DNA from: Monocercomonoides exilis
Taxonomy: Eukaryota; Preaxostyla; Oxymonadida; Polymastigidae
Assembly (NCBI GenBank): GCA_001643675.2
Contig: LSRY02000030.1
Span: forward strand, 544,501 to 608,500
Direction: 5' to 3'
DNA length: 64,000 bases
The position numbers and the translations under genes were made by a program. The stretch's first letter is position 1. Each line of letters starts with the position of its first letter. The notes below the pieces were generated by a model. The model did no database searches, was not told the DNA's origin, and saw nothing but the letters and a program-made list of their open reading frames with translations. Positions 1-11,730 of this stretch are shown piece by piece.

Positions 1-1694
1 GTGTCAATAGTCAGAGATGTTGATTCCGAATCTGCATGAATAAGTGCCAATGTTCCATCATTTGACATAGCTGTCCCCTTTTTCTCAAATGATAATGGGA
101 ATGTCATTTTCAACTTTTTGAATGCAACAGCTTTCTTGCACGTGAATAAGTCTTTTCCTTCAGTTCCTTTTCCAGATGCGCAATTAACTTCCACAACCAT
201 TTCAGACTGAACATTATCAAGATACCCTTCAATTGTCACTAAAGTTGCTTTATCAAATGTGTTCACCTCTGCAACCAATGCCGCCACTTGTTCATCAGCT
301 TTCATAATCTCAATACAGTAACCATCTTCGCTTGCTTCAGTTAAATGATCATAGGCTTCTTTTATGTTGGCCCATGGTTTTGAATCTGTTCCTTCTCCTC
401 CAGTTGCCCCACTTTTGACATAAACAGTTTTCACATCCTTTGGAGCTGGGTCAATGTACTTTGAAACAATATCTTCATCTTCATTTTCTGTTTTTTTTGC
501 CATTATATAATTTTTATTTGTCGTTCTCACATAACTATGTGCAAAGCTCGCTTTCATTGCAGTTGCAATTGCTGCATGAAGAGATACTGGAACATCCAAA
601 TATAATGCTGTCATCGTCAATTTTGTTTCATCTCCAACAGCACAATATACAAATTGTAAATTGTTTTCCGTTTGAGGCCATGATAACTTATCAGCGCTCT
701 CTAATGATGTCATTTGAAGAAAAATTGCACCTGCTTTTCCAGTTGGGGTCGTGCACCCAACAAAATTTGTTGGATTTGTATTTTTAACAGTGAATGTACT
801 CCTCTCATTCACACTCTCCACGTGTAATGCACCGCTAAGACCTTCTGCTGAGACAACCGTTGAAAATTGACAACTGTCCAATGAAATTGATAGTGCATCA
901 TTGTTTTTTCCAACAACCTTGATCACAGCACTTGGAAGTGATCCCATCATTTGTAAATCTAATGAGGCCAAATTGACAGATGTGACTCCCTCAATTAAGA
1001 ATGGTGTAACAGTGAACATTATCATGTTTTCTTCGTCACTGCATTGAACATCACTCATTTGCAACTCTCCTGCTTTAACATTAACAAGATGTATTTTTGC
1101 CATTGAATCTGCTGGAATAACATCAGGACGTTTAAACTTGCAACTTGTAATTTTCAACAAATTTGAATCGTCTTCAGCCGCGATCAGTGAAAGCGTATCA
1201 GTTGTTTCCGCAGATGCCAATGAAAAAGGGAAGATGAATGAAATCTTACTCAATTCAACTGTTTTCCTACACTTTATCAGATCATCTGTTGCTTCAATTT
1301 TGCAATTTAACTCCACTTCAGCTTCATCCTCTGAATTATCTGCTTCCTTTATGGCTACACCAACAACTTTCACTCCGATTTGTTTGTCGAATGTTATTGA
1401 TTCAGCTGGTTGAGGATCTGCTGTTTTAATTATTTTTATTGTATATACTGCATCGCTATCTTTGCCATCGAATTTTGTATATGCCGTGTTCAACGTTTTC
1501 ACTGGACTTTCCTTTGTCCCTGTTCCTGAATCATCAATAGCACTTCCTTTTACATATATAGGTTCAACTGTTTCTGAATTAATGGAAAGAGTAATTTGCA
1601 ATAATACAAATGTTAAAAACATTAAAGTTGATGTTCTTATCTCAGAACAATTAAAGATCCACACAAACATAAATTGCATTGAAATTATTGTCAT
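1..1694 (-). CDS. beta-helix-type surface protein, partial (C-terminal part lies beyond the left edge)
   Basis: One open frame runs on the minus strand from an ATG at 1694 to the left edge (about 564 codons) with no stop. In-frame ATGs lie at 1694, 1679, 1670 and 1622; the one at 1622 puts a hydrophobic stretch (MFLTFVLLQITLSI) right at the N terminus, so it may be the true start of a secreted protein. Two related modules follow, each opening with a DUF1565-like segment: YVKGSA..GTKESPVKTL near 1540-1490 and YVKSGA..GTDSKPWANI near 440-370. Each is followed by a Cys-containing beta-strand-like stretch of similar pattern. This is the usual build of large parallel beta-helix (pectin-lyase-fold) surface proteins of oxymonads. 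The ligand or role is unknown. It differs from the 11.7-21.0 kb locus in sequence and has no stops, so it may be an intact paralogue. Confidence 0.7.
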   Translation of the reverse strand, partial: MTIISMQFMFVWIFNCSEIRTSTLMFLTFVLLQITLSINSETVEPIYVKGSAIDDSGTGTKESPVKTLNTAYTKFDGKDSDAVYTIKIIKTADPQPAESITFDKQIGVKVVGVAIKEADNSEDEAEVELNCKIEATDDLIKCRKTVELSKISFIFPFSLASAETTDTLSLIAAEDDSNLLKITSCKFKRPDVIPADSMAKIHLVNVKAGELQMSDVQCSDEENMIMFTVTPFLIEGVTSVNLASLDLQMMGSLPSAVIKVVGKNNDALSISLDSCQFSTVVSAEGLSGALHVESVNERSTFTVKNTNPTNFVGCTTPTGKAGAIFLQMTSLESADKLSWPQTENNLQFVYCAVGDETKLTMTALYLDVPVSLHAAIATAMKASFAHSYVRTTNKNYIMAKKTENEDEDIVSKYIDPAPKDVKTVYVKSGATGGEGTDSKPWANIKEAYDHLTEASEDGYCIEIMKADEQVAALVAEVNTFDKATLVTIEGYLDNVQSEMVVEVNCASGKGTEGKDLFTCKKAVAFKKLKMTFPLSFEKKGTAMSNDGTLALIHADSESTSLTID

Positions 1695-4600
1695 TTATGG
1701 TTCATTGTATACTTTGTATTTTTGTTCTCAAAGGTTAGTTGTGATTATTTTTTTCAATTTGATAAGAATAGATATTTTCTGACATTCTTCACACAAAAAA
1801 TATTCCTGATACGAGAACAATTCCTGAAAATCATTATCTCATTTTTGACTTTCAAATTCTTGTTTTTCTCCTTTTTTTTATTCGAACAACTAAAAACATA
1901 ATAAAAATACTGACTTTTTCATGTTGAGTGAAACGCATCTTTTCAGAATAAAAAATCATTCGAAAAACCGTCTTTTATCATTTTGAGAACTCTCATCTTT
2001 TTTTTTCACAGAGAATGCACATATGTTTTTTTAGAAAAAAAAAATAAAGTCAATTTGTATTTATTCATTTGGTATATATTCCATTTTTATTTATTTTCAA
2101 GATATACGAAATTCACAATTATAAAAAAAAATAATATGTTTTAATTATTAACTATAATATTTTTTGTGTGTATTTTTAATAAAACTTTGTTGAAACAGCA
2201 AGAATAGACATTCATTTTTTATTTAAGCAACTTAAAGCGCACAAAAAATCATTCATTTTCTTGTTGAGCTGAATGCATCTTTTTTAAATGAAAATACACT
2301 TGAAAACCCATCTTTTATTATTTTCTATTCCTTCATCTTTTTTTTATTCATTGAATATATCTCAATCGTAATTTTTAAATAATTTTGAACATATTCATCA
2401 AAACAAATATCATTTTCATTTATATTTTGTATATACGAGATTCACGAGAAATGAAAAAAAGTTATATTTCAAAAAATTGCCACTATAATTAATTATGTGT
2501 ATTCTTCACTAAACTTAGTTGAAATAACGAGAAGCGCTATTCATTCTATTTTTGAATATGAAAATTTTTACGCATCAAAATATTAATTCCTTTATTTGAT
2601 ATGAAATGAATTTGGTTTGTATGTTTCATAATTCTTTTTATTCATATTGCTTCCATTTATTGTTTTCTTTCATTGAATACGATCTTCAATTGAAGCATTG
2701 ATTCAAAACATTGAAATTTTCAATTTTTGTAAATATATAGATTATTCCAATTTTTTTTAAAATTTTTGATTGTTATTCAATAAAAAATTGACAAGTGAGA
2801 AAATTCAATTGAATGTTTCAAAAGCTTTATAACAAATTAACATATCATCAAAAATAGCTTATGTTTGAAAAAAAGCAATGATAAATGTGTGTTTTCAGCT
2901 TTTATCTGTCAAACGTCTTGCCAATCGTCATATTTCTCATTCTGCTTTGATAGAAGGATGATTGGATTGAATCTTCCAAGTGAATGCGATCTTAGAACTG
3001 CCTGGCAAAAGTTCAACAGCAACGAGTTTGAAGATCATCCATAAAAGGAGATGCTTTTGTGTGAAGTGTGCTGGTGAATTGCAGCTGGACGGACATTTTT
3101 TATTCACATCGCAACTTTTTCATCAATGATACAGCTAAGTGCAGGGAAATATATTTGAACTGCAAAAATGACAAAGAAATCTTAACTTACTCCTATTTCT
3201 GCTTGATTAATGAACAGTTTGCTGAAGATTCGGAAGTGTTTGTCAGAAGCGAATAGACATTTGTCGATACAGATATGTTCTTGTTTCTTGATCGATTCCA
3301 TCACACGAGTTGAACGGAAAAGAAAAGCTTCGAACAGATTCATATGGAAAAATTGCACCAAAGGAGATGGGTCATCAAGCTGACATTAATCGTTGCGTGA
3401 AAGTCTTATTTTTTGTTGATCATGGGAAAAACTCACGAAATTGTTGTATCTGTGAAAATTCGAAAAAAAACATAAGAATGAACAGAGAAGCGGGGAGGAG
3501 AGAAAGAAAAGTTGAAAATACGAAAAACGGTTACCAAAAATTATTTAAGAAAAGAAAATGAATCTCACTAATCCGTTAGAGATGTTGCCTGAGAAAAGTT
3601 TCTGCACTCATAGAACATCGATACATGATTTTAGAAGATATGTATTATTGGAACGAAATAATTCGAAAGGGGAAGATTACTGCAAAATAAAGTTATTTCC
3701 TTCATTTCACAACGATCAGGATACTTTTCTTTATTTTTTCTCATGGAATAAATTGCGCAAATCATAAAATCCAAGAAGCAAAATCAATTCGTTGAATTTG
3801 TTAGATCTTTTTGTTGAAATATACACAAATTGTTTATTTATGGAATAATGATTCAATGATAATTTTTTATTGAATTTATCTGTGGAATTGAAATCCTATT
3901 CAATGCTTGCATAAACATTGAATTCGACAATAACATGTGTTTCAATACTTTTGTTAGCAATAAAATTTTGGTTGGTGATGGGCACAAACCTTTGAATAAC
4001 ACAGAACATTTTTTTGATTATGCTTATGAAACGCACATGAAAAATGTTAATTATGTGTTCTAATAAATTCGCTTTTATTCACAAACTCAAAGAATTTGCC
4101 ATTTTGTTTGATTGTTTTAAATTCGAGAATGAATCGTTTGTTTTTCTTGCTTCACTGTTGAAATGAATGGCACGAAAAAAAAAAGATGTTATCAATGAAA
4201 AAGAAGACAAGAAAATTGCACGTTTTTGTTTGTTATTTGAATAAAATTTTCGATTTCCTTTGGTGAAATTTCTTTTCTTGTTACATCTTATCTATTCTCA
4301 ATTTAAATTTCATGAAGAACAGAAGAATATGGCAGAGCAAAAAATGGAAGAAGCATCTTTTCTGAGATTTGATTTATTATTTATTTATTTATTTGATAAT
4401 CTATTGTGCTTTGAATGGGTATTTTTGATTCGTTGTGATATGAAGATCTTGATTTTCTTGAGATTGAGAAAGCGCAACAAGAACAAACAATCAAAGAAAT
4501 CAAAGAAATCAACATATACCATCAGAGATATGGCTTCCTTGTTCATCAGTCCTATTAGATTGACTGATTTTTCTTTTTTTGAAAAGTTGATAAAGATACG

Positions 4601-5297
4601 GAAAAAGTTATGAAGAAAAATCGATGAATGAGTTGCACTTTGCGAGAGAGAAAGTGAATGAAAAGGAAGAGCATGTTAAATGTGCGGATTAAGAGAGAAA
4701 AAAGGAAAGGAAGCGAAAAAAGAAATAAAAATCGGGAGATTGAATAAAATGAGTTCACATTTCCCATCCTCATATAAATTGTTGAAGGATGAATTAGCAG
4801 GGATTATTTGCGGCATTTCTCAGGTATTTCGAGCAGAAAAGGGTTATTACAGAGAAAGTTGAAATCGATGCATTTCTAATTTCAGAAATGCAGCAGAAAA
4901 CAGAAATGAGGATATAGATGATTTGTTGGAGAGTGGGGCTATTGGAGTGTTTTGGATGAAATGAGACAATCGAATTTGCAAAAAATGATTCTGTGGAATT
5001 GTTAAAATTCCTTTTTGAGTATTTCAAAACGATTGAAAAAAAAGAAGAAAGAATAAATGGAAGAAATGAAAAGAAAAACAACAAAAAGAAAGATATTTGT
5101 GAAGTTGGAAGAAGAAGAATTAAGAGTAATTTAACAAGCTTTCATAAAATATTTGATCTTCAAAACAGAATATTTTTTGATGAAATAACAATAGGTTTGT
5201 GAGTCTGCTTCGTGAATGCTCAAGGAAATAAGATGTATTTTTTTTCACATCTCCGAATAGCAAATATTCTTTTTTCACCATTTCACAGAATTGAAAT
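1695..5297. other. AT-rich intergenic region, no supported gene
   Basis: 1695-2900 is very AT-rich with homopolymers and no coding signal. Between about 2900 and 5200 there are several short plus-strand frames (3068-3256, 3310-3561, 3558-3767, 4260-4613, 4993-5202), purine-rich and Lys/Glu-rich, with no recognisable domain and no consistent frame. They could be remnants of decayed elements. I do not call a gene. Confidence 0.5.
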
Positions 5298-5353
5298 TTC
5301 GCAATAGAGCGAATCTACGAACGCAAGGAGCGGGTTTGCTCCTCAATAATGAG
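5298..5353 (+). repeat. left inverted terminal repeat of the DIRS-type element
   Basis: This begins TTCGCAATAGAGCGAAT and ends CTCCTCAATAATGAG. It matches 9065-9120 as a reverse complement at 53 of 56 positions. It also matches the right end (9783-9822) in inverted orientation more loosely, sharing GGAGCAAACC and TGCGTTC blocks. Confidence 0.85.
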
Positions 5354-5569
5354 TATTAATCACGATTTATGGGAAGTTTGAGATCTGACTTCACCAATTC
5401 TCAAATCCAAAATTGATCCTAATTGTCCTCAATGAAAATGAAGCAACAACCTGTAATTATAAAACACAGAGAAGGAGATGGAAAAGAATTAGATCAATTT
5501 TTGAAACTGGAAAGAGGAAAAATTATTATTGAAAAATTTCCAGGATCTGTGAATGTTAAACAACATCCG

Positions 5570-7260
5570 GAACAGAAGATAGTGCACAGCCGAAAGAATT
5601 GAACAGAGAGCCGCACATTTTGAAGAGATAATATCAATAACAGAAGCTGCAAAACAGAGTGAGATAATTATTTGAATTAGTAAAGCGTTGTGCCACAAGA
5701 CAATTTCAGAAACTGAAACCACGAGAAATAGTGAGATATTTAAACAAAATGAAGAAATGATAATTTATTGACTTTAAAAAAGAGAATAAAACAATATAAT
5801 ATTTTGTTTATTTATAAGGAAAAAGAACAACGTATTGAAGTGATAAATAGTTAAATTAAAAAAACACTTGAAACCTCAAAAATTAAAAATGATAGATCCA
5901 TAAATTACAGAGAGATTATTTTTGAGAAAGAACTAGTTTTCAATTGAAAGATAATTTATTGAAGTGAAGCTGTGCATTCTCAGAAGATTATTCCAAAGAA
6001 TAAAAATACAAAATAGAGAAAATATTAATGAAGACAAAAGTGGAAAAGAGCCGTGCATTGCCGTGAGATATAGATAAATGGAAAATCTGCAAAATATCGA
6101 AGATGTTTTTGAGAATGTTGACACACATATAACAGCAAGATCATCATCAATAAAAAGTTTTGTTGAAATTGAAATATTTGAAATTGAAATGAAACAGTGC
6201 ATTGTCTCGAAATAACTGCAATGAGTAAAATCGTGTTTAATCTCTTGACCTTGATTGAGGTGAGAGAAGAGAGAGCCGCGCTTTGCCGCAAGATCATGAT
6301 TTGATTAAATAAAAGAAGAGCCGAGAACTGAAGCGAGAGATGGATAAATAGAGAATCTGCTTTATATCAAAAGAAGATTATTCAGGAAAAGAGCTGCGCA
6401 GTGACACGAGATATTGATAAATACAGTGATGAAATATTCATATTATTATTATACAAGGATATTTGTGAAAATTGATACATATATTTCAGCAAGATTGCAA
6501 TAGAAGGTTAATTTCATTGCGGTTAAAAGATAATTATCAAAAATGAAGCTGTGCATATTCGAGAGATAGTTTCAAAAATCAAACTTCGTTAGATCTCGAG
6601 ATCATGAGAATAGAGAGAGAAAAGAGAGCTGCACTCAACCGCCAGACCAAGAGATGAAAGAGAAACCGCGTTCAATACCGAGACCATTAGAGGTGAGATT
6701 GCAGAGAACCGCGATTTGCAGCGAGATGATAATAGAGATCGAAAACTCAGAAAATTAATAGCTATTGGCAAATGAAATATTGGCAAGCTATATTATGAAA
6801 CAATATCAAACAAAAAAAGTGAAATATCATTTATTTACTATTAGAAATGAGAAGATTCATTATAAGAGAAATTATCACAAATGAGAAACCGCAAAACATA
6901 TCTGGACTGAGAGATTAAAGACAGACGTGAATTTTTGCGAGATTAAAGTGGAGTGACAAATCACTTTTGACTAAAAGGGTTTGAAGGAAGAGAAAGCTGA
7001 GTTTGCTGCGAGATTAGGATAGAGAAAGAAATTAAGAGAAATTGCGAATAGATAATACGAAAAGAAACAGTGCATTTTCGCGAAAAAGGTTTCGATATTG
7101 TAACCGCGAAATTTCGCGAGAAAATTGAAGAAGTGAAACTCAAGAAAAAACGAGGAGAAGACAGAGAATGAGACCGCTGAAAACTGCGAGAGGCGGATAC
7201 AGATATAAGCCGCATTGCATGGCATGATGAAACTAGGAGAAGACTCCGCTTATCTCAGCT
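5570..7260 (+). repeat. degenerate 36-40 bp tandem repeats encoding a 12-residue motif (gag-like region?)
   Basis: About twenty copies of a motif of the form RCYGYRnnTTnnCGNGAGAT recur, spaced about 35-47, 65-83, 142-156 or 180 bp, that is near multiples of 36-40 bp. Translated locally, many give a 12-residue repeat with Ala or Val at positions 2-3, Glu or Arg near 6-7 and Ile or Lys near 8-9; examples are ETVHFREKGFDI, VTAKFREKIEEV, EAVHIREIVSKI and ETAFNTETIRGE. Frames change between copies and stops are common, so the region is no longer one open frame. It lies upstream of the recombinase inside the DIRS-type element, where a gag-like structural gene would be expected. That functional reading is inference; the periodic repeat is seen directly. 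Confidence 0.55.
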
Positions 7261-7559
7261 AAAATGCTGATTGACGCACTCAGCTGGACTTAGAAGAAAC
7301 CGGACTATGCACTGAGAGTGGAAAAAGTCACAGAGATATTGCAAATAGTCGCACCGAGAAGACTTGATTCAATTTCAGACCCGATTGCTTCGGTGCCCTG
7401 CAGAAATATGTGGAGACTATCCTCTTTGAAAAGGAAGAGAAAGAAGGAATTGTTTAAAAACGAGATTGAACTAGTTCGATATTGAGAAACATTGGATTGA
7501 CTTCAAAAGAGATGAGAAATGATGACTGGAAATTACCCCCAGGAGAGGTAATAAGCATT

Positions 7560-9052
7560 ACGCTGGAGAAGAGAACATACAGAAAAGGGATCTCTTCTTA
7601 ACATGGGGAGAATGCGTTGGAGCAAAGGACATAGCAGCAACAATACTGAAAAATCAGAAAAGTGAAAAAGATATATGAAGAGCGCTGAAAAGATTTTAGC
7701 AATTCTTGGATTGAGAAGGCATAAATGACACTGACCCTCTCGCAACCAAAGATGTCAAATAAATCATGGCAGAGTTCACAAAAACACTTTCGAATACTAA
7801 CCAGTAAAGTGAATTGATTTATCAGACAGTTCGGAAAGTACTGGAATTTATTAACCTATTAAGAGAAATAAAGATTTATGTGAAAGATAAAGATATATTT
7901 CTAAAGAGTTACGTTGGGGAGAAGCCGAGAAGGGGCAAGCGATACAAATCAATGTGGGGCTTAACAATCATCACGAAATGGGCAGAAGCCACCCACGATA
8001 TAACAGACCTACAAACACTCCAGAAGATAGCCCTCATCCTCATTATGATTTTTGGTGCTTAAAGGCCAGTAGAGCTGGAGAGAATGAGAAGTGAGACATC
8101 GAAATTTAAAGATAATTTTGTCCAGACACAAGTTCAAACAAAAACATCAGGGGGAAAGACGGTTAAGATTATCATAAAGAAACACCCCAATCCACGTATC
8201 GATGCAGTGGAGGCGCTTCAACGCTGGATGGAGTTGACAAAGACAACGTTCAAGGATGAACATGTACGGTTTGACATAGAAGGGAGCATGCCTGCTAATC
8301 TGTAGAAAATTAAGGAAGAGTTAACGGCTGTTCTGAGAGAGAACGGAATACCCGAAACTTTCACGGTGTTCTCAATAAGACACGCAGTGATTACACACTT
8401 AGCAAGACGAGAAGGAGCGGACTGGAAGGCTATCAATGCTTATGAGAGATGGGAGCAAGGTTCGAGAGTGGACCAGGAATATTATTCAGTGTTACTTGTT
8501 CAAGACACAAATTGGATCCTGGGGACAATCGGTAGCCCAGTACCCCGTGCTGAAAAGGGAGACAAGTCTGAGAAGGATAGCGAAAGAGAGGATATTATAA
8601 ATGAGAATACATAATCTGAAACAAAGGAGTATCCTAAAGAAACATCACAAGCGGGGGGAGAAGTGGATATGAGCAAGAAAAAGAGATCGAAGAGACGAGG
8701 GACAATTCGAGAGAGGAGTTCGCAGCATGAGAGTGATATAGCACAACTTCCTAAAGGTGATGAGACACCCCCCATAATTCCCCGCAGCATTATGGAGCTG
8801 ACGGAGGGCAGACGGACTGCCTCACAGAAAAAACTTGAAACTGATCGGAGGAAACGCAGAGATAGAAGCATAGGACAAATTGTCAGGCCCGCTCAAGTGC
8901 AGAAGACCCGATCAAGGACACCCCGAAAACATTCCAAGAAAGGGAGGGAGTGGAGACAAGGTCCGCACCTTCATCCGCAGTCCCTCTATTCATCCGCCGC
9001 ACGATGTGGTGCTAGACAGGAGTGTTTAAGATCAGAAGAGAAGAAAGAGTGA
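7560..9052 (+). pseudogene. tyrosine recombinase of the DIRS-type element, with in-frame stops
   Basis: A single plus-strand frame can be followed from about 7560 to the TGA at 9052 without a frameshift, but it holds about eight in-frame stops (TGA, TAG and TAA between 7675 and 7807; TAA 8060-8062; TAG 8303-8305; TAA 8612-8614). The recombinase fold is recognisable: box I reads GA-stop-RPVELERM with the catalytic Arg codon at 8063-8065 just after a TAA; box II reads FSIRHAVITHLARREGA near 8366-8415; the nucleophile region reads QGSRVDQEYY near 8455-8485. The usual box II His of the GH motif appears replaced by Trp (AYERWEQG). A basic Arg/Lys-rich tail follows (8660-9050). In DIRS elements this enzyme integrates a circular DNA copy. 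All stops could come from single C-to-T or G-to-A changes, or from Gln/Trp reassignment; the former is simpler. Confidence 0.75.
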
Positions 9053-9064
9053 GGGATTTCAGAA

Positions 9065-9160
9065 CTCATTATTGAGGAGCAAACCTGCTCCTTGCGTTCA
9101 TATATTCGCTCTATTGCGAATTGACAGAACGCAGTGAGACAGGATTTGCTCCGAAATAAT
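9065..9160. repeat. internal complementary region (circle-junction copy) of the DIRS-type element
   Basis: 9065-9120 is the reverse complement of the left end (5298-5353) and 9121-9160 is the reverse complement of the right end (9783-9822). The join at 9120/9121 (GCGAA/TTGAC) therefore records the sequence formed when the two ends are ligated, as in DIRS-1 replication models. It lies just after the recombinase frame, which is the usual place. Confidence 0.85.
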
Positions 9161-9404
9161 ACGAACGCGGATGGAGAGAATCAAAGCAGCTGGGTACCAA
9201 AGAGAGAAAAAATATTAGGAGCAATATGACGAGAAAAAGGGAGCGAGATATTCAAGGGAAGAAAGAAAGATCAACAGTACGAAGTCACAAGAGTGAACCT
9301 GGAACCTGTTCAGAGAAACATGGGAACAAATGAATAGTGAAAACATGATCCCACTCCTAAACCAGATTATTATTGTTTTTACGGAGAAGAATTAAATATT
9401 TAAT

Positions 9405-9650
9405 ATGCAGTGTGTGATGATTGGGGTTGATCTGCTGGATCAGCAGAAGAGAGGGAGGCAGAGCACATCACGTGCAGTTTTCTTTTCCACTCCTCTCGGA
9501 AGCGAGAGTGGTTTTTCTTTCTGCTCCGTTTTGGAACACTCGCCTCTCCGGATCCCTGCACGGACTGCAGGAGACAGCTCCGAGGGGCATGTCCCCTGCC
9601 TTCTGATCCTCGTGACCAAAGCGAAAAGGCGAAGTCGGTGGTGAAGTGAA
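9405..9650. other. GC-richer, hairpin-rich segment inside the DIRS-type element
   Basis: This lies between the internal complementary region and the right end and is clearly richer in G+C than its surroundings. Short perfect palindromes are visible: CTGCTG-GAT-CAGCAG at 9432-9446, CTGCA-CGGAC-TGCAG at 9556-9570 and AGGGGCATGTCCCCT at 9583-9597. Short overlapping frames exist on both strands but none resembles a known protein. It could be a structured RNA, a promoter or UTR segment of the element, or captured DNA. Confidence 0.4.
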
Positions 9651-9782
9651 GCGGACAATGCATAATACTCTTTTCAATAGTTCAAATGTTTTTGTCAATA
9701 TTTTCATCTGTTCCTTTTTTCCACGTCATATTTGGGAGGGCGAAGTTCTCACTAAAACCACCCACACTTAAAGATCAAACTC

Positions 9783-9822
9783 ATAATTTCGGAGCAAACC
9801 TGCTCTCACTGCGTTCTATCAA
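9783..9822 (-). repeat. right inverted terminal repeat of the DIRS-type element
   Basis: This reads ATAATTTCGGAGCAAACC and then on to GCGTTCTATCAA. It matches 9121-9160 as a reverse complement at about 34 of 40 positions, and the left end in inverted orientation. The flanking AAT on the right and on the left (GAAAT before 5298) might be a trivial target repeat; DIRS elements usually make none. Confidence 0.8.
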
Positions 9823-11730
9823 AATAATATTATTGATTGAATGAAATGCAATTTTTAAATTTTTTAAGCTGTATATCATTTAAAACTTAAAATATTATTG
9901 TGCACTGACATTATTTTTTGATGAAAAAATGTTACTGGCTGTAAAAATCAAAACTACCGAAATTGATGTTTTTCATTTTTCTGTTAATAATCAAATTTGT
10001 AAAAAACTTTTTGAATATCAACATAATTAACATTCTAATATTAACAAATGATCATCTTAAAATTTTTTTTAAAAATTCATCGTTCTTAAAAAAATTTCAT
10101 TTTTTCGAAAAGTGGATGAAATGAGAAAACAGATGAAAAAGAAACTTGTGAAATGTGAAAAGTTATAAAAACAATAAAAAGGGTATGATGTGTAATGTTG
10201 ATGTCCCTTTAAACTTCCAGAATGTTATATTCATGGAAAGACCATCAATTTAATGATCAAAAAATAAAATTGAAAAATACCGAGATCTCAAAGTTAAAAA
10301 ATTTTCGTTAAAAAATTTTTTCTGTATAAGCAAAATATATTAAAATAAACATTTCTAGTTATTTTTTGTTGGCTACAGGCTTGTATTAAGCCGTAGCCAG
10401 CTCCACAAATAAAAAGGTGGGAGTTAAAAAAAGGGTCAGAGGTGAAAGTGTAACCCTATCAAAGAACATGCTTTTGAAAAATTTCAACAATTCTGCAGCT
10501 TCATTTATTTCATTCCTTGAGATATATTGTCCAATACACTTTGATAAAAATGAAATAAGACATGAATTCGAACTTGAAAACTTTGAGATTAATATTTGTG
10601 ATTGCATTCTACAGGTTAATATACAAAGAAGGAAAGCGATTTTTTTGATTTGATCCTTTTTTTCTTCGACATTGATCCTTTTTTCATTTGTGAAAAAAAT
10701 TGAAAAGCTGATTGTCTCCCTCTCATTCGCACAGTTTAGGTTCTCCGAATTTTTATTTATCAATTAAAAGGATGTGAAAAAATGAAAATATCAAAATTCT
10801 TGAGAAATAATTAACAATAGAAATAATTCAGTCAATATCATCAAAGTCTCCACTCATGAATAGATGTTTGATTATGAAATGACGTATGAATTTCTGTAAT
10901 CTTTATTTTTGTCAGGACTGGTTGAAAACGGAAAAGAAGAGAAAGAGGAAAAGGGAACGGAGGTAAGTGCAACAATTACAGAGGGATAACAACAATTCAG
11001 TTCAGAATGGTAGTGTTGTTGCACTCGGTTCTGCTATGCGTCCTGTTCTCAAATAGGAATTTTTAATCATCTGTTTGTTCAGTTCTGCTGTTGCCTAAAA
11101 AATTGTTTATAGATAGAAATTTTATATTTGAAAAACAAAATGATTGATACAATTTCTGGAAAATCTGTACGTCAATTATTTGTTTTTGAAAAACTATTTT
11201 TATCAGTCGGAACATATTCAGCTCACTTCAAAGAAGATCCATTTTCTGTTGCTTAAGACAACTTTCTCTTCGTTTGCTAACATCATCACATGTTTTTGAT
11301 ATTTTGCAAATTATTGAGCATTATTCGGCTTTGTTGTTGCCTTGCCAATGGAGCTGTGTGCATCGTCTGCCTGACACGATTTATAAAATACACTCCAAGT
11401 TCTTCTTTCTCAATATTTATTGAAAAGAAAAGGAAACAAACTGAAGTGATGATGGGGAGCAAGCAAAACATAAGACACAAAGACTTTTATCCCAAACACA
11501 GCCAACTATCACATCGCTAACACATACAAACATACATATAAGCATATAAACAAGAATTTTCAAAGAATAATTAAAGAATTAACAACAAAACAAAAACTCA
11601 TAGAATTGAAAATCAGCTTAAAAAAATTCAAAAAGACACCACAGCACTCTCAAGCAACAACAACAATATCATTTGTCCAATTTTTTTTCTGTGTATAAAA
11701 TGCACCACATGGCTCGCCTTCTTCTCTCAC
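9823..11730. other. AT-rich intergenic region, no supported gene
   Basis: There is no frame with a recognisable domain. A 125-codon minus frame at 10386-10763 has no ATG start and no recognisable motif. A sequence resembling a strong splice donor (GGAG/GTAAGTGC) occurs near 10960 without a convincing exon around it. 11520-11690 is A-rich spacer before the 3' end of the next gene. Confidence 0.5.

Larger units (their letters stand above)
5298..9822 (+). mobile_element. DIRS-type tyrosine-recombinase element (about 4.5 kb), degenerate
   Basis: The ends and the interior show the DIRS hallmark. The left 56 bp (5298-5353) reappear as a reverse complement at 9065-9120 with three mismatches. The right 40 bp (9783-9822) reappear as a reverse complement at 9121-9160 with about six mismatches. 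These two copies abut, forming an internal complementary region that equals the joined ends of the element. The left and right ends are also imperfect inverted repeats of each other. A decayed tyrosine recombinase lies inside at about 7560-9052. Element boundaries are inferred from the point where the two halves of the internal region meet. Known DIRS elements also carry reverse transcriptase and RNase H; I see no RT motif, and 4.5 kb leaves little room for one. It may be a non-autonomous derivative. Confidence 0.8.

Noticed and set aside
440-1782. Plus-strand frames opposite the first gene
   Set aside because: The minus strand is open across the whole stretch with signal-peptide and repeat modules; the plus frames start at TTG or similar and have no domain.
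5570-7260. CRISPR-like array
   Set aside because: Units are degenerate, spacing is variable, copies vary along their whole length and the context is eukaryotic; the repeat is better explained at protein level.
5350-7560. Reverse transcriptase or RNase H of a DIRS element
   Set aside because: I looked in all forward frames and saw no YxDD-like or RNase H motif; the stretch is dominated by the 12-residue repeats and stops are as frequent as in random sequence.
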